Counted from the stretch's first letter, positions 1 through 10,332 are shown. The stretch: 64,000 nucleotides of DNA from Diphasiastrum complanatum (GCA_029204225.1 CM055111.1:16725019-16789018), one strand, 5' to 3'. The notes: a model not told the origin generated them from the sequence alone. A program made the numbers and translations.

Positions 1-167
1 TGTCAGAAGCAAAATTCTCAATGAAGAGATTAGATTGTAGTACTGTAGAACGCAAGATATGACATCAGATAATTTTACCAGAGCATTAAGTTAAAAAGCT
101 CACAGAAGATTTTGTTTGGAACTAAGTTTGAAGATCAAGGCATTCAAGGATTCAGATTAAGGGGGAG
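1..167 (+). mobile_element. 3' end of an A-family copia internal region
   Basis: This stretch matches 3779-3944 almost base for base. It holds the last codons of a copia RNase H domain, the usual tail after RNase H, and a polypurine tract (aagggggag, 159-167) immediately before an LTR. It is therefore the downstream end of another copy whose body lies left of the window. The same arrangement recurs at 3779-3945, so two internal regions share the LTR at 168. No open frame survives over its whole length. Confidence 0.85.
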
Positions 168-1149
168 TGTTGAATTATTCTCCTTCTTACTAATCAACTA
201 ATCGATTTTGATCCTCATCCATTGTTTATCCAGTTCTGCGGACTTTCCTATGTTTTTATACAGTCTGCAAAGTTACAAGTGTTTTTACACAGTCTGCAAA
301 AAGACACAGAGTTTGACAACAATGTCGCATTTTTTGCATGTCAGGAATTGCGAGTAAATATGCAGAGTCGCATTTTTCGGTTTTTTCAAAGTGCCTCAAA
401 TGTGCAGGAAATAACTCTGGGAAAGTGTGGGGCTACCCTAAATCAAATTTAAAGACATTGTCAGATTTTTTGCAAAATGCCAACAATCGCATTTTCGCAA
501 CACCTTCACATGTGGCAGTTTTAGTTCATTTCTACAGAGTGACAGTTTTGATTCATTTATGCAGACAGACTATTTACGGCCAATTTGCACCACTTATCAA
601 CAATCAATTTCTAAAAAGGAACTAGATGGATGCTAGCGGACACCAGTCAACTGGCGATCGCATTTAATGACCTAATTGCTTAGTATATATAGTTGTTCAT
701 ATTCATACAGTCTTCAAGTTAAGAAGTTCAAAAATCAATCAAGAAGCATTTGAATAGTTAGCTCTCTCTCTCTCTCTCTCTCAAGCCTGCAAGCTTGAAC
801 AATCCTGAGCATTTTAGCTCACTTCTTAGAGTTGTTTTAGAGATTGCTATTGCTCTACTGCTTATCAGCATTGCGCTTAATTTAGACTTTCATTTTGGCC
901 ACTCAGAGATAGCATGGAGTACGCGGCTTTGATCTGCAAGTTATTGTACTCATTTACTTTTGTTTCGTTTTCATACTGAATCGATACTATCTTTTATTGC
1001 ATTTAGCTTCGTCTCAGAATGTATGCGTTTTTGTAGTCCTTTGCAACTAATTATTTCTAGTGTTTCGCGACTAATTATTTGTCTGATAATTCAATGCATT
1101 ATTCTTTGGCTACGTAATCACTGTAGTATTGATGATTTCAAAGCTAGTT
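168..1149 (+). repeat. LTR A1 (A-family copia)
   Basis: It begins TGTTGAAT directly after a polypurine tract and aligns with LTR A2 (3945-4959) until about 1149. There the terminal CAACA seen in A2 is missing or altered, so the 3' boundary is uncertain by about 15 bases. It carries a TATA box at 683-691, a CT microsatellite at about 762-781 and scattered differences from A2. A2 has one extra 28-bp tandem unit near its 3' end. It is flanked by A-family internal sequence on both sides, so it is shared between two copies. Confidence 0.85.
683..691 (+). promoter_or_regulatory. TATA box of LTR A1
   Basis: TATATATAG lies about 520 bases into the LTR, where a retroelement promoter is expected. LTR A2 keeps the same box at 4461-4468. 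The CT-rich run 80 bases downstream would lie in the transcribed leader. Confidence 0.5.
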
Positions 1150-1479
1150 ACTATAAGATCAAACATGATTTTCATCACTATTGTTTCGTTTGAAATTGAT
1201 AGGCGTAGTCATGCATAGAGAAAGAGGAAGATAGTTTATTCCTCTGCACATGAAAAGTTTTCTTTCTAGTCGCTCGAATATTTTTCATTCTAGTTTGTTT
1301 CTTTTCGAGTTCAAGCTATCTTCTGCACACCTCTTTCCGACACATTAAAGTAAACCAACTCTTGTCCATGAAGATGAACTACGAATTGAGTCACAACTGG
1401 CTTATGAGCACCCATAAAAATTTCAAACAATTGCCAACAATCCTCACTCGTAAAGAAATATCAAGTTGTCGAAGTATCA

Positions 1480-1645
1480 AACATTTATATTCTTGACTCG
1501 ACTGATCCTGTAAAAGGTCCAAGATCGTCTACACCAGACGAATAGATTATTAACAACGAATCAGAAGAAGATATTGTAGCTCAGCAGCAACACTATAATC
1601 AGGGAAATGATCAACCTCATTCATCTCCCAGAAGATCGTCAAGAG
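1480..1645 (+). pseudogene. Duplicate integrase-RT linker scrap
   Basis: Conceptual translation resembles the linker found again at about 2265-2400: an STPDE/STFDE block, an acidic run, then NDQ and RRSSR/GRSSR. One frame stop is present. It stops at an LTR-like TGTTGG start at 1646. I read it as the end of a second, related copy rather than part of the element that follows. Confidence 0.5.
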
Positions 1646-1992
1646 TGTTGGAATTATTTCTCCTCTATGATCAAAGACAGACATCATAATGGAAACCGAC
1701 TTGTCGAGAAAGGCCGACTTGTCGAAGAAAGACCAACTCTATCAACTATCGTCAAACTACCGAGGAAGTCCAATTCCAAAGTGTCGAAGCCTTATCATGC
1801 CCAGTTCTTGTATTGTGAAACTACTTGGACAATGGTAGTAGCCGCCAAGATCTACTCTAGATGGCACAACGGCTCCACGCCACTTTCTTATACATACATC
1901 TACACAATTTACAATTGTATATAGATGGTAATTGTAATCTATCAACAATATACTAGACCACAATATACTAGAATTCTTAGAAATAGACATAG
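1646..1992 (+). repeat. Short LTR-like segment related to family A
   Basis: The start TGTTGGAATTATTTCTCC closely resembles the A-LTR start TGTTGAATTATTCTCC. It lies between a linker scrap and the integrase C-terminus, which is where a nested LTR would sit. The 3' limit is a guess: CA at about 1988-1992, then coding sequence by 2016. I found no matching target-site duplication, so it could also be a truncated LTR. Confidence 0.35.
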
Positions 1993-2015
1993 TAGATGCT
2001 TTCATGCTTTCATGC

Positions 2016-3934
2016 TTTCTCAGGAAGAAGCTCGACATCCAGATTATCAAATGTGTTTTCATCAGCTACACTACTCCAGATCAAGCCTAAAAGTTGTTCG
2101 ATTCCATCGAGTCGAAGATATTCACTAGTCGAGATGTCATCTTCATCAAAGATCAGTTTCAAGACCTCAAAGGAAAAGGCAGTCCCCATGTAGCTGACCT
2201 GTCAGATGCTCCTGACACATTGATCTTTCTTGCTCCTCGGTTGACTATTCTCATTGGAGATCCAAGCTCTTCTACTTTTGACGAACAACAAATCAACGAC
2301 GAATAAGAAGATGATGATGTTACAAATCAGCAACTTCAGTACGATGGAAATGATCAACTTCCTCTATTATCCGGGAGATCATCAAGGACTAGCAGACCAC
2401 CTGAGAAATATATCAACATGTCTGTAGCCTATCTTGTTCAGGAACTGACGTCTGTCCAAGAGGCACTCAGTCAGCCTCATTCACATCTCTGGAAAGAAGC
2501 TATGGATAAAGAGTATTCATCTCTTATCAAGAATCGGACATGGATAATTGTCCAATTACCTGCTAGCAGAAACGTAGTTGATTGCAAATGGATTTTTAAA
2601 GTCAAGTACAATGCAGATGGAAGCATCAACAGGAGAAAGGCACAACTTGTCACCAGAGGATTTTCTCAGGTATACAACGTCGACGACACTGAGACCTTTA
2701 GTCTAGTAGTCAAGCATTCTTCTATTCGACTTTTTCTATCATTTGCCACTACGGCAGATTTGGAAATACATCAAATGGATGTATAGACAACATATCTCAA
2801 TGGAGTTATTGAAGAAGACATTCACATGGTACAACTCAAAGGTTTATACTATCGAGGGTAAACACAATCATGTGTGTAAACTCCATAAGGTACTTTATGG
2901 CTTGAAGCAAGCTACTCGAGCATGGTTTCAAAGCATCAATACTTTTCTTATTGATCATGGCCACACACCCAGCTCCTTAGATTCAAATGTTTACTTCAAA
3001 GCTGTGCAATAGTCTTTTATCATTATCAATGTATACGTGGATGATACATTGCTTTTCAACAAGAGTACCGATCTGATAAAAGAGGCCAAGACAATGCTAT
3101 CTTTCGAATTTGACATGACCGATCTGGGCGAAACTCATTTCTGCCTTAATATACAAATCCACAGAGACAGAAAACAGAAGTTGGTCTACATCACACAACA
3201 GAGGTACATCTACAACATGTTAGTCAGATATAATCTGATTAATTGCAAGTTAGCTCTCTCACCAATGAAACCAGGTCTCAAATTGTCAAACGACCAATGT
3301 CCTCAAACAATTCATGAGAAGTAGCAGATGCATGAGTATCCTTACCATTCTATTATAGGATCTCTTATGTATGCCATGATCTGTACCAGGCGACACACGA
3401 CTATTGCAGTCAGTTTTCTCAGTCAGTTTATGACCAATCCTAGAGTAACACATTGGAAGGCTCTTATTAGAGTCATGAGATATCTTTGAGCTACTATGGA
3501 CTTTTGCATTTGTTATGGAGCAGTCGGCAATGACAAACTCAATTTACTCAGTGGTTACACAGATGCAAGTTGGCGCTCTATCTTTCACTGAATCAAAGTA
3601 TATCACAGCCTCTCAAGCTACAAAGGAAGCGGTTTGGTTGAGGAACTTACTCTCAGATACCGGTCTGAATCAATATGCCCCGATGACATTATTTTGTGAT
3701 AATCAAAGTGCCATTGCTTTATCAACCAACCCTAGATTTCATTCTAGGAACAAGCACATTGAACTGAAGTATCATTTTTTCAGAAGCAAAGTTCTCAATG
3801 AAGAGATTAGATTGTAGTACTGTAGAACGCAAGCTATGACATCAAATAATTTTACCAAAGCATTAAGTTTTAAAGCTCACAGAAGATTCTGGTTGGAACT
3901 AAGTTTGAAGGTCAAGGCATTCAAGGATTCAGAT
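2016..3934 (+). pseudogene. A-family copia pol: integrase end, RT, RNase H
   Basis: Domains in order are: integrase C-terminus (RKKLD ... SRDVIF, about 2022-2140); linker with an internal TAA at 2304; RT from about 2418 (CKWIFKVKYNADGS, VTRGFSQ, a stop after QMDV at 2784); a shift into another frame with YGLKQATRAWF; and YVDD at 3031-3042 followed by DDTLLF. Further stops lie at 3010 and 3322. RNase H has YTDAS, then a deletion, then TESKY, CDNQSA and the HIELKYHFFR tail. The catalytic aspartates of RT are visible, but at least five stops and two frame changes make it non-functional. It is related to element C by its shared SAIALS-NPRF RNase H tail. Confidence 0.85.
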
Positions 3935-3935
3935 T

Positions 3936-3944
3936 AAGGGGGAG
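3936..3944 (+). other. Polypurine tract before LTR A2
   Basis: aagggggag directly abuts the TG of the LTR, as expected for the plus-strand primer site of an LTR retrotransposon. The first copy at 159-167 is identical. Confidence 0.8.
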
Positions 3945-4959
3945 TGTTGAATCATTCTCCTTTTTACTAATCAACTAATCGATTTTGATCCTCATCCATT
4001 ATTTATCCAGTTCTGTGGATTTTCCTATGTTTTTATACAGTCTACAGAATTACAAGTGTTTTTACACAGTCTGTAGAAATACACGGAGTTTGACAACAGT
4101 GTCGCATTTTTTGCCTGTCAGGAATTGCGAGTAAATATGCAGAGTCGCATTTTTCGGTTTTTTCAAAGTGCCTCAAATGTTTAGGAAATAACTCTGAAAA
4201 AGTGTGGGGCTACCCTAAATCAGATTTAAAGACATTGTCGGATTTTTTGCAAAATGCCAAAAGTCGCATTTTTGCAACACCTTCACATGTGGCAATTTTA
4301 GTTCATTTCTGTAGAGTGACAGTTTTGATTCATTTATGCAGACAGACTATTTACGGCCAATTTCCACCGCTTATCAACAATCAATTTCTAAAAAGGAACT
4401 AGATGAATGCCAGCGGACACCAGTCAATTGGCGATCACATTTAACGACCTAATTGCTTAGTATATATAGTTGTTCATATTCATATAGTTGTCAAGTTAAG
4501 AAGTTCAAAAATCAATCAAGAAGCATTTGAATAGTTAGCTCTCTCTCTCTCTCTCTCTCAAGCCTGCGAGCTTGAACAATCCTGAGCACTCTAGCTCACT
4601 TCTTAGAGTTGTTTTAGAGATTGCAATTGCGCTACTGCTTATCAACATTGCGCTTAATTTAGACTTTCATTTTAGCCACTCAGAGATAGCATGGAGTACG
4701 CGGCTTTGATCCGCAAGTTATTGTACTCATTTACTTCTGTTTTGTTTTCATACTGAATCGATACTATCTTTTATTGCATTTAGCTTCGTCTCAGAATGTA
4801 TGCATTTATTTAGTCCTTTGCAACTAATTATTTGTCTAGTGTTTCGCGACTAATTATTTGTCTAGTGATTCACGACAAATTATTTGTCTGATAATTCAAT
4901 GCATTATTCTTTGGCTATGTATTCACTGTAGTATTGATGATTTCAAAGTTAGTTCAACA
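3945..4959 (+). repeat. LTR A2 (A-family copia)
   Basis: This 1015-bp LTR runs from TGTTGAA to TTCAACA, perfect 7-bp inverted termini. It has a TATA box at 4461-4468 and a CT microsatellite at about 4540-4559. A 28-bp segment near 4835-4890 (TTTCGCGAC / TTCACGACA with ATTATTTGTCT) is repeated more often than in A1. The downstream flank (atgat ...) is non-element DNA, so the tandem ends here. No left flank is available for a TSD test. Confidence 0.9.
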
Positions 4960-5340
4960 ATGATACTAGCTCCTCCTCTTGAAAATCGGTCATTAGCTCC
5001 TTTGCTCCTCAATTGAAAACTCCTTTTCTCCTTACAATCCTCATTGGTATTAGAGATATAAAGAGTGTGAGAAAAAGAAAGAGAGATTTGTGGGTAACTC
5101 TTATTAAATCATCATTGGTAACTCTTATTAATTGGTGAGGATAATGAGGTTTGGTTGAGGCTAATTAGGTTTAATTTGGTCGAGGGTAGGAGTGAATAAA
5201 CCCTAATATCATATCCAAGTTCATCTAAATATATTATGTGGTATTCCTCTTATCTGTCTAGAAAGCCTCTTTATGGGTTTGCTCCAGTCCACAACCCATC
5301 AACTAACATTCAGTAAACTTTGACACAATCCAGCTAGCTA
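4960..5340. other. Non-coding flank; nothing recognised
   Basis: AT-rich DNA with stops in all frames and no similarity that I can see to other parts of the window. Confidence 0.6.
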
Positions 5341-5370
5341 GGTTCCGGAATCCAATAGTGTTCCGGAACC
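5341..5370. repeat. Short perfect inverted repeat
   Basis: The 10-bp arms GGTTCCGGAA and TTCCGGAACC (5341-5350, 5361-5370) flank a 10-base loop. No T-run follows and no gene precedes it. It may belong to the transposon-end repeat beginning at about 5400. Confidence 0.6.
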
Positions 5371-5399
5371 AATGACCCTTACGTTCTTCAGATTTTGAC

Positions 5400-5543
5400 T
5401 TGTCGAATTCCGACAGATCCTTTTGCGACAGATTTTTGAACATGGTTTGCCACAAATCCTCCGACATTTCAAAATTTGGCAAAAAAAATTTCGTGATTTT
5501 ATGTCAAAATAGATGTCGGAAACCACTACTTTTTGTTGTTGTG
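5400..5543 (-). repeat. Dispersed repeat, possible CACTA-type transposon end
   Basis: Read on the minus strand, it starts CACAACAACAAAAA at 5543 and then shows repeated TCGGAA/TGTCGG/GACATAAAATC motifs. A diverged copy lies at 44591-44735 in the same orientation. Plant CACTA elements end in CACTA followed by A-rich sequence and carry short subterminal repeats. The first five bases here are CACAA, so the assignment is tentative. No partner end in opposite orientation was found in the window. Confidence 0.4.
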
Positions 5544-6005
5544 AATAAGCTCATAGATTTTACAAAGCGGAGTTACTTTCCTGAGCATTGTCTTGTGCTC
5601 ACAACATCCATTTGAATTGTATTTTCATACACATCAATCTGAATCGACTATTGTCTTGTTGTTGCGTACAAACCTTTGTCAGTGTTGCATGCTTTGCTAT
5701 ATCTTATTTTATGTCTGACTTTCTAAATTGCTTTTTCTAACTATCTGCTCTTCTGCTTCTGCAACACAAATAGATTCTTTGTGTTTGCCTGCACAATCCA
5801 TTGTGATCCATGCAGTGCACGCACCGAGTATTCTACTCTTTGAATCCCAAAATGGTATTAAAGCCATCGTTATAGATTGATAAGCTTCCCACATAACCTG
5901 GTTCTATCACCTGATAGAATAAATGTCTTGTTGTCTAGTAAATAGCATTAGATTTTTATTCTTAAGTCATTGATAGTTATTATTGTCACCTAGAGTAACT
6001 TCCAC
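5544..6005. other. Non-coding stretch
   Basis: No convincing coding, repeat or RNA signal. It leads into a small copia gag fragment. Confidence 0.5.
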
Positions 6006-6330
6006 ATGGATTTCCAAAGTAAGCTTGGTCGTATCATGGAAAAGCTTGATGGATCCACCTATCATCTTTGGAAATTTAAGATGAAAGCCATGCTAATGGC
6101 TATGAAATTGTATGATGTTGTCACAAGTGCAGAGGCAAAGCCTGAAGCAGACGACCTACAAGCTTAATCACTGCTATTCGACAAACAGCCAAGCTCTTCA
6201 TACATCGACTTTTGAATCAATTGATATGCTTTGGCATTTCAGATTAGGCCATCTCAACTTCAATAGTATTCAGCAAATGTCGAGTTAGAATCTAGTGCAA
6301 GATATTCCTTTTGTTAGCAAACCAGCTAGA
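6006..6330 (+). pseudogene. Copia scrap: gag N-terminus joined to GAG-pre-integrase piece
   Basis: An ATG at 6006 opens 53 codons with the copia Gag N-terminal signature KLDGSTYHLWKFKMKAML, ending in TAA at 6165-6167. About 50 bases later another reading gives LWHFRLGHLNFNS (about 6225-6265), the motif that precedes integrase. Zinc knuckle and protease are deleted between them. It has no detected LTRs and its family differs from C immediately downstream. Gag builds the particle and the pre-integrase motif is structural; neither is complete here. Confidence 0.7.
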
Positions 6331-6768
6331 AGTCCTTTTATTTCTAATTCAGAGTTTAGATTACACCTCTCTTATAATGATCAGCTAAGATGTCTTGTAA
6401 TTCCACCTGGTGGGACATAAGTATAGATCAAAATCAATAGAACGTAACAAGTAGAAGCATATGCAAAAAGCAGAATATAGATTTGTGAGATAAGCATCAA
6501 ACCGCCAATGAGCAATGCACTACTGACTTATTCTGAAAGAAAATCCAATACAAAACAAATTATGTTCTTCCAACTATGATCTATGCAATACATATGTCAT
6601 TGTTTGATTGATTGCTGCTATGTCTATGATTGATAGCCGTGTATTTAGATCCTGCAATTGAATGCATCGTGTAGTGCACTTCCACTAAGAATAGGTGCAC
6701 ACAGCTCGGCATTGTAGTCCATCTGGGGTTCTCAAATATGATATCATAGTAGAGTTACTAGATACATT
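6331..6768. other. Untranslated or degraded sequence upstream of element C gag
   Basis: No long frame is present. A weakly PBS-like GATATCATAGTAGAG lies at about 6740, shortly before the C gag ATG, but it is too diverged to call. The 5' LTR of C was not identified here. Confidence 0.4.
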
Positions 6769-7085
6769 ATGACTACTACAATTCAAGCTAGGATTCCAAT
6801 CAATCTTGATGGCACAAACTATCCCGTATGTAAGTTTCAAAATCAAAACGCAATGGAGATCATCGTGTCCTCCATAAATGAACAAATCCTCATGCAGATT
6901 GAAGATTGCTGAAGCAACCATGAAGCGTGGGAGAAACTAAAGTAGAAGTATGAAGTGAGAACAGCTGCGTCGGTGATGTACCTCCATAATCAGCTTCAAA
7001 GCAAGTGATGTGATGACAGCAAGTTGGATCAGCATGTTGAGAAGATCGGAATGTTGTTCACTCAGCTTTTTGAATCTGGACAAGA
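6769..7085 (+). pseudogene. Copia C gag, N-terminal part
   Basis: The ATG at 6769 starts a typical copia Gag: IPINLDGTNYPVCKF, then SINEQILMQIEDC, AWEKL and LHNQLQSK. Stops occur near 6909, 6941 and 7005, so it is not translatable. It ends at 7085, where element B is inserted. The target pentamer CAAGA (7081-7085) recurs at 9510, and the gag frame resumes there. The interrupted gag would form the particle of a Ty1/copia element. Confidence 0.8.
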
Positions 7086-7810
7086 TGTTGAAGGGTTTGC
7101 GGATCCCAAGGCAACCCTAATCCTAGTTAATAAGTGAGAGGGATTTGGCACCCTGCGTGTGTAAGTCCAACCCGATGATCACATAGTTATTTGATTGATT
7201 AGTTAAAAGTGAATAAAAGGACTTTAGGCCTTTTTGCGAGACTTTTAATGTCGCAGGGCCTACATGTCAAGTTAGTGAATAAAGTTGGGTTTCCCTCCAA
7301 TTTTGATGGTTCCCACACTTTCTTGAAATTGAATAAAAAGAGAGGCAAGACTGGACCAATAGGATTCAAAGGCCAGGGTCCTCCTCTCTACTATAAAAAG
7401 GCACCAACTCAACTTGTTCCTCATGTTCATTTCCTCATTTCAATAAAGCAAATGTGAATGTCCTTGCTCTTCCTCTCTTTTCTTCCATTTCTCATGCTTT
7501 CTTTGGATTTTGCTAATTGTTGGATCTGGTCATTATTGGGATTGCTATTTCTTATGCTTTTTGTGAGAGAGAAAGGGAGAGAGAGAAGAGTAAGTTTCTA
7601 TCATTGTTGTGGATTTAGGGTTATTGGAAGTAGGGTTAATGGATGTAGTGTTAATGGATGTTAGTGTTAGATCATCCATTCATGTTGAAATCTGAACTAT
7701 ACTATCGCTCTCATGGGAACAAACCTACGCGTGACAACTAACTCCGTCTCTTTGATGCTAGATTGACTAGATCTTGGATTCAGGTTAGGCAATGAAAGAA
7801 ACCCACTACA
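7086..7810 (+). repeat. LTR B1
   Basis: It runs from TG to CA and aligns over its full length with 8782-9509, with several substitutions and small indels. One lies near 7455, where B2 has about 20 extra bases. It contains a TATA box at 7392-7400 and an AATAAAG polyadenylation-like signal at about 7440. Confidence 0.92.
7392..7400 (+). promoter_or_regulatory. TATA box of LTR B1
   Basis: TATAAAAAG is kept in both LTRs (second copy 9084-9092). A start site would lie about 30 bases downstream, just before the AATAAAG signal. Confidence 0.6.
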
Positions 7811-7814
7811 ATTT

Positions 7815-7832
7815 TGGCGTCGTTGTCGGGGA
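7815..7832 (+). other. Primer-binding site of element B (tRNA-Asp type)
   Basis: TGGCGTCGTTGTCGGGGA begins four bases after LTR B1. It differs at two positions from TGGCGCCGTTGCCGGGGA, the sequence complementary to the plant tRNA-Asp 3' end. Both differences are C-to-T, compatible with methylation-linked decay. Confidence 0.8.
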
Positions 7833-8025
7833 TCTACGCCAATTTTTCAGTTTTCAACATGTTTGGTTGACGGTTAGCGTGCATTAGGCATCTTGTCGTG
7901 GCATGCTAGGGTTAGCTTTGCATTATGGATGTGATTTCTGAGAGTTATGTCCAAAAACGTTTAAAAAATGAGTGGTAATTGTATTTTTTGTTTTTTAATT
8001 TTTTGCCTCTTTTTATTCAAATTAT

Positions 8026-8560
8026 GCCCTATTTTATGTTTCCTATAATTCAATCTAAATATGTAGGATTGTAGATCGTTTTTTAATTCTGTTTAGTATT
8101 GAGCAAGTTACAAAATTTTGAAATTGGCAACAAACTTCTGTAAACTTGATAAAAACCAGAAACTTCCAGATTCGTTTTTTTTCTGCCCTGTTTGATTCAT
8201 TTTTTTCTCTACTTTCTATTGTCTGTAATTTGATCTAAAAAGGTAAGCTGTAGAGCATTAGAAGAGCTTTCTATGCATATAATTTTTTTTGGATTCCGTT
8301 TAGTATTTGGCAAGTTACAAATTTTTGAAGTCGGCAACAAAATTCTGTAAACTTGTCAAAAACCAGAAACGTCCAAATTCGTTTTTTTCTGTCCTGTTTG
8401 ATTCATTTTTCGCCCAACTCTCTGTTCTCAATAATTCCATTTGAATAGCTAGAGTTGTAGAGCATTGAAAGGGCTTTTGTACAGATGTAATTGTTTTCTC
8501 ATTTCGTTACACATTGAGGAAATTACAAATTTTTGAAACTGTCAAAAAAAAAAAAATTCT
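8026..8560 (+). repeat. Three diverged tandem repeats inside element B
   Basis: Units starting at about 8026, 8185 and 8391 (roughly 160-205 bases) share the order: GCCCTGTTTGATTCATTTT-like start, AGCATT-GAAG core, CAAGTTACAAATTTTTGAA and CTGTAAACTTGT. They are non-coding and lie between the PBS and the short frame, so they form an untranslated leader. Confidence 0.75.
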
Positions 8561-8587
8561 GCAGTTACCTTGTCACTAGCTTCAACA

Positions 8588-8833
8588 ATGCCATTGCTAG
8601 CAGGTGCACCTATCTACAAGGATCAACATCAACAAGCATTATTTTGGGATCTTTTTTTGGATGGTGTCGACTACCCATTTGTCAATGCACAAGGTTATCA
8701 TGAATGGCCACCGGACCCATATGGCTATTCAAGCGTCGAGGTTGGTGTCGTGGGACCGCCACCAGTTTTGGTGGGGGATACTGTTGAAGGGTTTGCGGAT
8801 CCCAAGGCAACCCTAACCCTAGTTAATAAGTGA
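8588..8833 (+). CDS. Short frame of element B, overlapping LTR B2
   Basis: An ATG at 8588 opens 81 codons ending at 8833. The first 64 lie in the internal region and the rest run into LTR B2. The product is rich in proline, tyrosine and acidic residues (WPPDPYGYSSVEV) with no motif that I recognise. It may be the start of a lost Gag or chance. The frame is the only one of any length in the internal region. Confidence that it is translated is low. Confidence 0.3.
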   Translation: MPLLAGAPIYKDQHQQALFWDLFLDGVDYPFVNAQGYHEWPPDPYGYSSVEVGVVGPPPVLVGDTVEGFADPKATLTLVNK

Positions 8834-9509
8834 GTGGGATTTGGCACCCTGCGTGTGTAAGTCCAACCTGATGATCACATAGTTATTTGATTAATTAGTT
8901 AAAAGTTAAAAGGACTTTAGGCCTTTTTGCGGGACTTTTAATGTCGTAGGGCTTAAATGTCAAGTTAGTGAATAAAGTTGGGTTTCCCTCCAATTTTGAT
9001 GGTTCCCACATGTTTTTATATTTGAATAAAAAGAGAGGAAGACTGGACCAATAGGATTCAGAGGCCAGGGTCCTCCTCTCCACTATAAAAAGGGACCAAC
9101 TCAAGTTGTTCCTCATGTTCATTTCCTCATTTCAATAAAGCAGATTGGTTCTCTTTAGAAATGGATTGATGAATGTCCTTGCTCTTCCTCTCTTTTCTTC
9201 CATTTCTCATGCTTTCTTTGGATTTTGCTAATTGTTGGATCTGATCATTATTGGGATTGCTATTTTTTATGCTTTTTGTGAGAGAGAAGAGTATGTTTCT
9301 ATCATTGTTGTGGATTTAGGGTTAATGCATGTAGTATTAATGCTTAGTGTTAATGGATGTTAGTGTTAGATCCTCCATTCATGTTGAAATCTGAACTATA
9401 CTATCGCTCTCATGGGAACGAACCTACGTGTGACAACTAACTCCGTCTCTTTGATGCTATATTGACTAGATCTTGGATTCAGGTTAGGCAAGGAAAGAAA
9501 CCCACTACA
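8782..9509 (+). repeat. LTR B2
   Basis: Starts TGTTGAAGGG after a purine-rich tract and ends CCCACTACA, followed by the target copy CAAGA. TATAAAAAG at 9084-9092. Confidence 0.92.
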
Positions 9510-9992
9510 CAAGAGCATCAAGTCCCAATACCGCAACAACTCATGTACTTCATAAAATCTCTACCTTCATCTCACCAACCACTGAGAATGATCATCCTGA
9601 GCTTACTTGAGATGACATTCGAAAGAGCAGTCAGTCTTGTTGCAGATGAAAGACTAATGAGAGATGGAGCAGCAAATGGTGACCAGGAGAAGGCCTTTAC
9701 AAGAGGAAAGAAGAAATACAAAAACAAGCCCATTATCAACAAGACTCAACCAAAGTCTTCGACAAGAGGCAACTGCAACAAAGAAGCTTCTACCTAAGAT
9801 CACTGTCACAAATTAGGACACATAGTAGACAAATGCTGGTTCAACCTGACAATACCTTGCACACATTGCAAGAAGAAAGGGCATTCAGCATATGAATGTT
9901 GGCACAACCCAAAAGGAAAGCATAAAGCAGAAAAAACAATTTTGCAGAATCATCAAAGGATGCTAAGAAGAGCGACAATGCCTTCACGATAG
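9510..9992 (+). pseudogene. Copia C gag, C-terminal part with zinc knuckles
   Basis: This continues the gag frame cut at 7085. It has the SLPSSHQPLRM segment, a basic linker (RGKKKYKNKP), then two CCHC knuckles. The first reads HCHKLGHIVDKC with its leading Cys lost next to a TAA at 9795. The second, CTHCKKKGHSAYEC (about 9858-9899), has correct C-x2-C-x4-H-x4-C spacing. A TAG follows near 9990. Zinc knuckles bind the element RNA in the particle. Confidence 0.8.
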
Positions 9993-10036
9993 TCAATGAA
10001 GAGTCAATTAGTTATACATAGCACGACTACAATATA

Positions 10037-10309
10037 GTGATTGACTCAGGGGCTACATCACACATAACCTATAACAAGAATGTCTTGATCAAATATAGAA
10101 CACTTGACGATACAAGAACAATGATACTGAGTGATGGGAGCATACACGATCTCAAAGGCATCGAAACTCTACAGCTACATACATTGTCGGGGCATGCAGA
10201 GCTCCAAGGAGCACTCTATGTACCCACACTGAAAAGAGACTTGCTCTCTGTATCGAGGATAGTAGATTCGGAATACGAGTCCTATTTGATGGGAACGTAT
10301 TCCGAATAA
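10037..10309 (+). pseudogene. Copia C protease
   Basis: The frame holds IDSGATSH, the active-site motif of copia aspartic protease, then LSDGS, the flap-region GIETLQL, GALYVPTLKRDLLSVSR and a truncated tail ending at TAA 10307-10309. The catalytic Asp is present. A frame change separates it from the following pre-integrase segment, and a TAG upstream separates it from gag, so it could not be made as part of a polyprotein. Confidence 0.8.
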
Positions 10310-10332
10310 TCGAGCAACAATCAAACAAGCTA

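Larger units (their letters stand above)
1150..3944 (+). mobile_element. A-family copia internal region (degraded, 5' half lost)
   Basis: This lies between LTR A1 and LTR A2. It keeps only the integrase C-terminus, the integrase-RT linker, RT, RNase H and a polypurine tract. Gag, protease and the integrase core are absent, and no tRNA-Met PBS can be seen after LTR A1. The first 330 bases carry no recognisable coding sequence. Its left part also contains a duplicated linker piece and an LTR-like segment (1480-1992), so it has been rearranged or holds a nested remnant. Confidence 0.8.
7086..9509 (+). mobile_element. Element B: complete non-autonomous LTR retrotransposon
   Basis: It has two LTRs of about 725 bp (7086-7810, 8782-9509), both TGTTGAAGGG to CCCACTACA, around a 971-bp internal region. 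A 5-bp duplication CAAGA flanks it (7081-7085, 9510-9514). A PBS of tRNA-Asp type follows LTR1 and a purine-rich GGTGGGGGATA precedes LTR2. No protease, RT or integrase is encoded, so it must move in trans. The tRNA-Asp PBS is the kind used by Ty3/gypsy Tat/Athila-type elements, which suggests its helper. It sits inside the gag of copia C and is therefore younger than C. Confidence 0.92.

Noticed and set aside
7209-7664. Two plus-strand frames in LTR B1 as genes
   Set aside because: They lie entirely within the LTR, are not kept in LTR B2, and have no motif.
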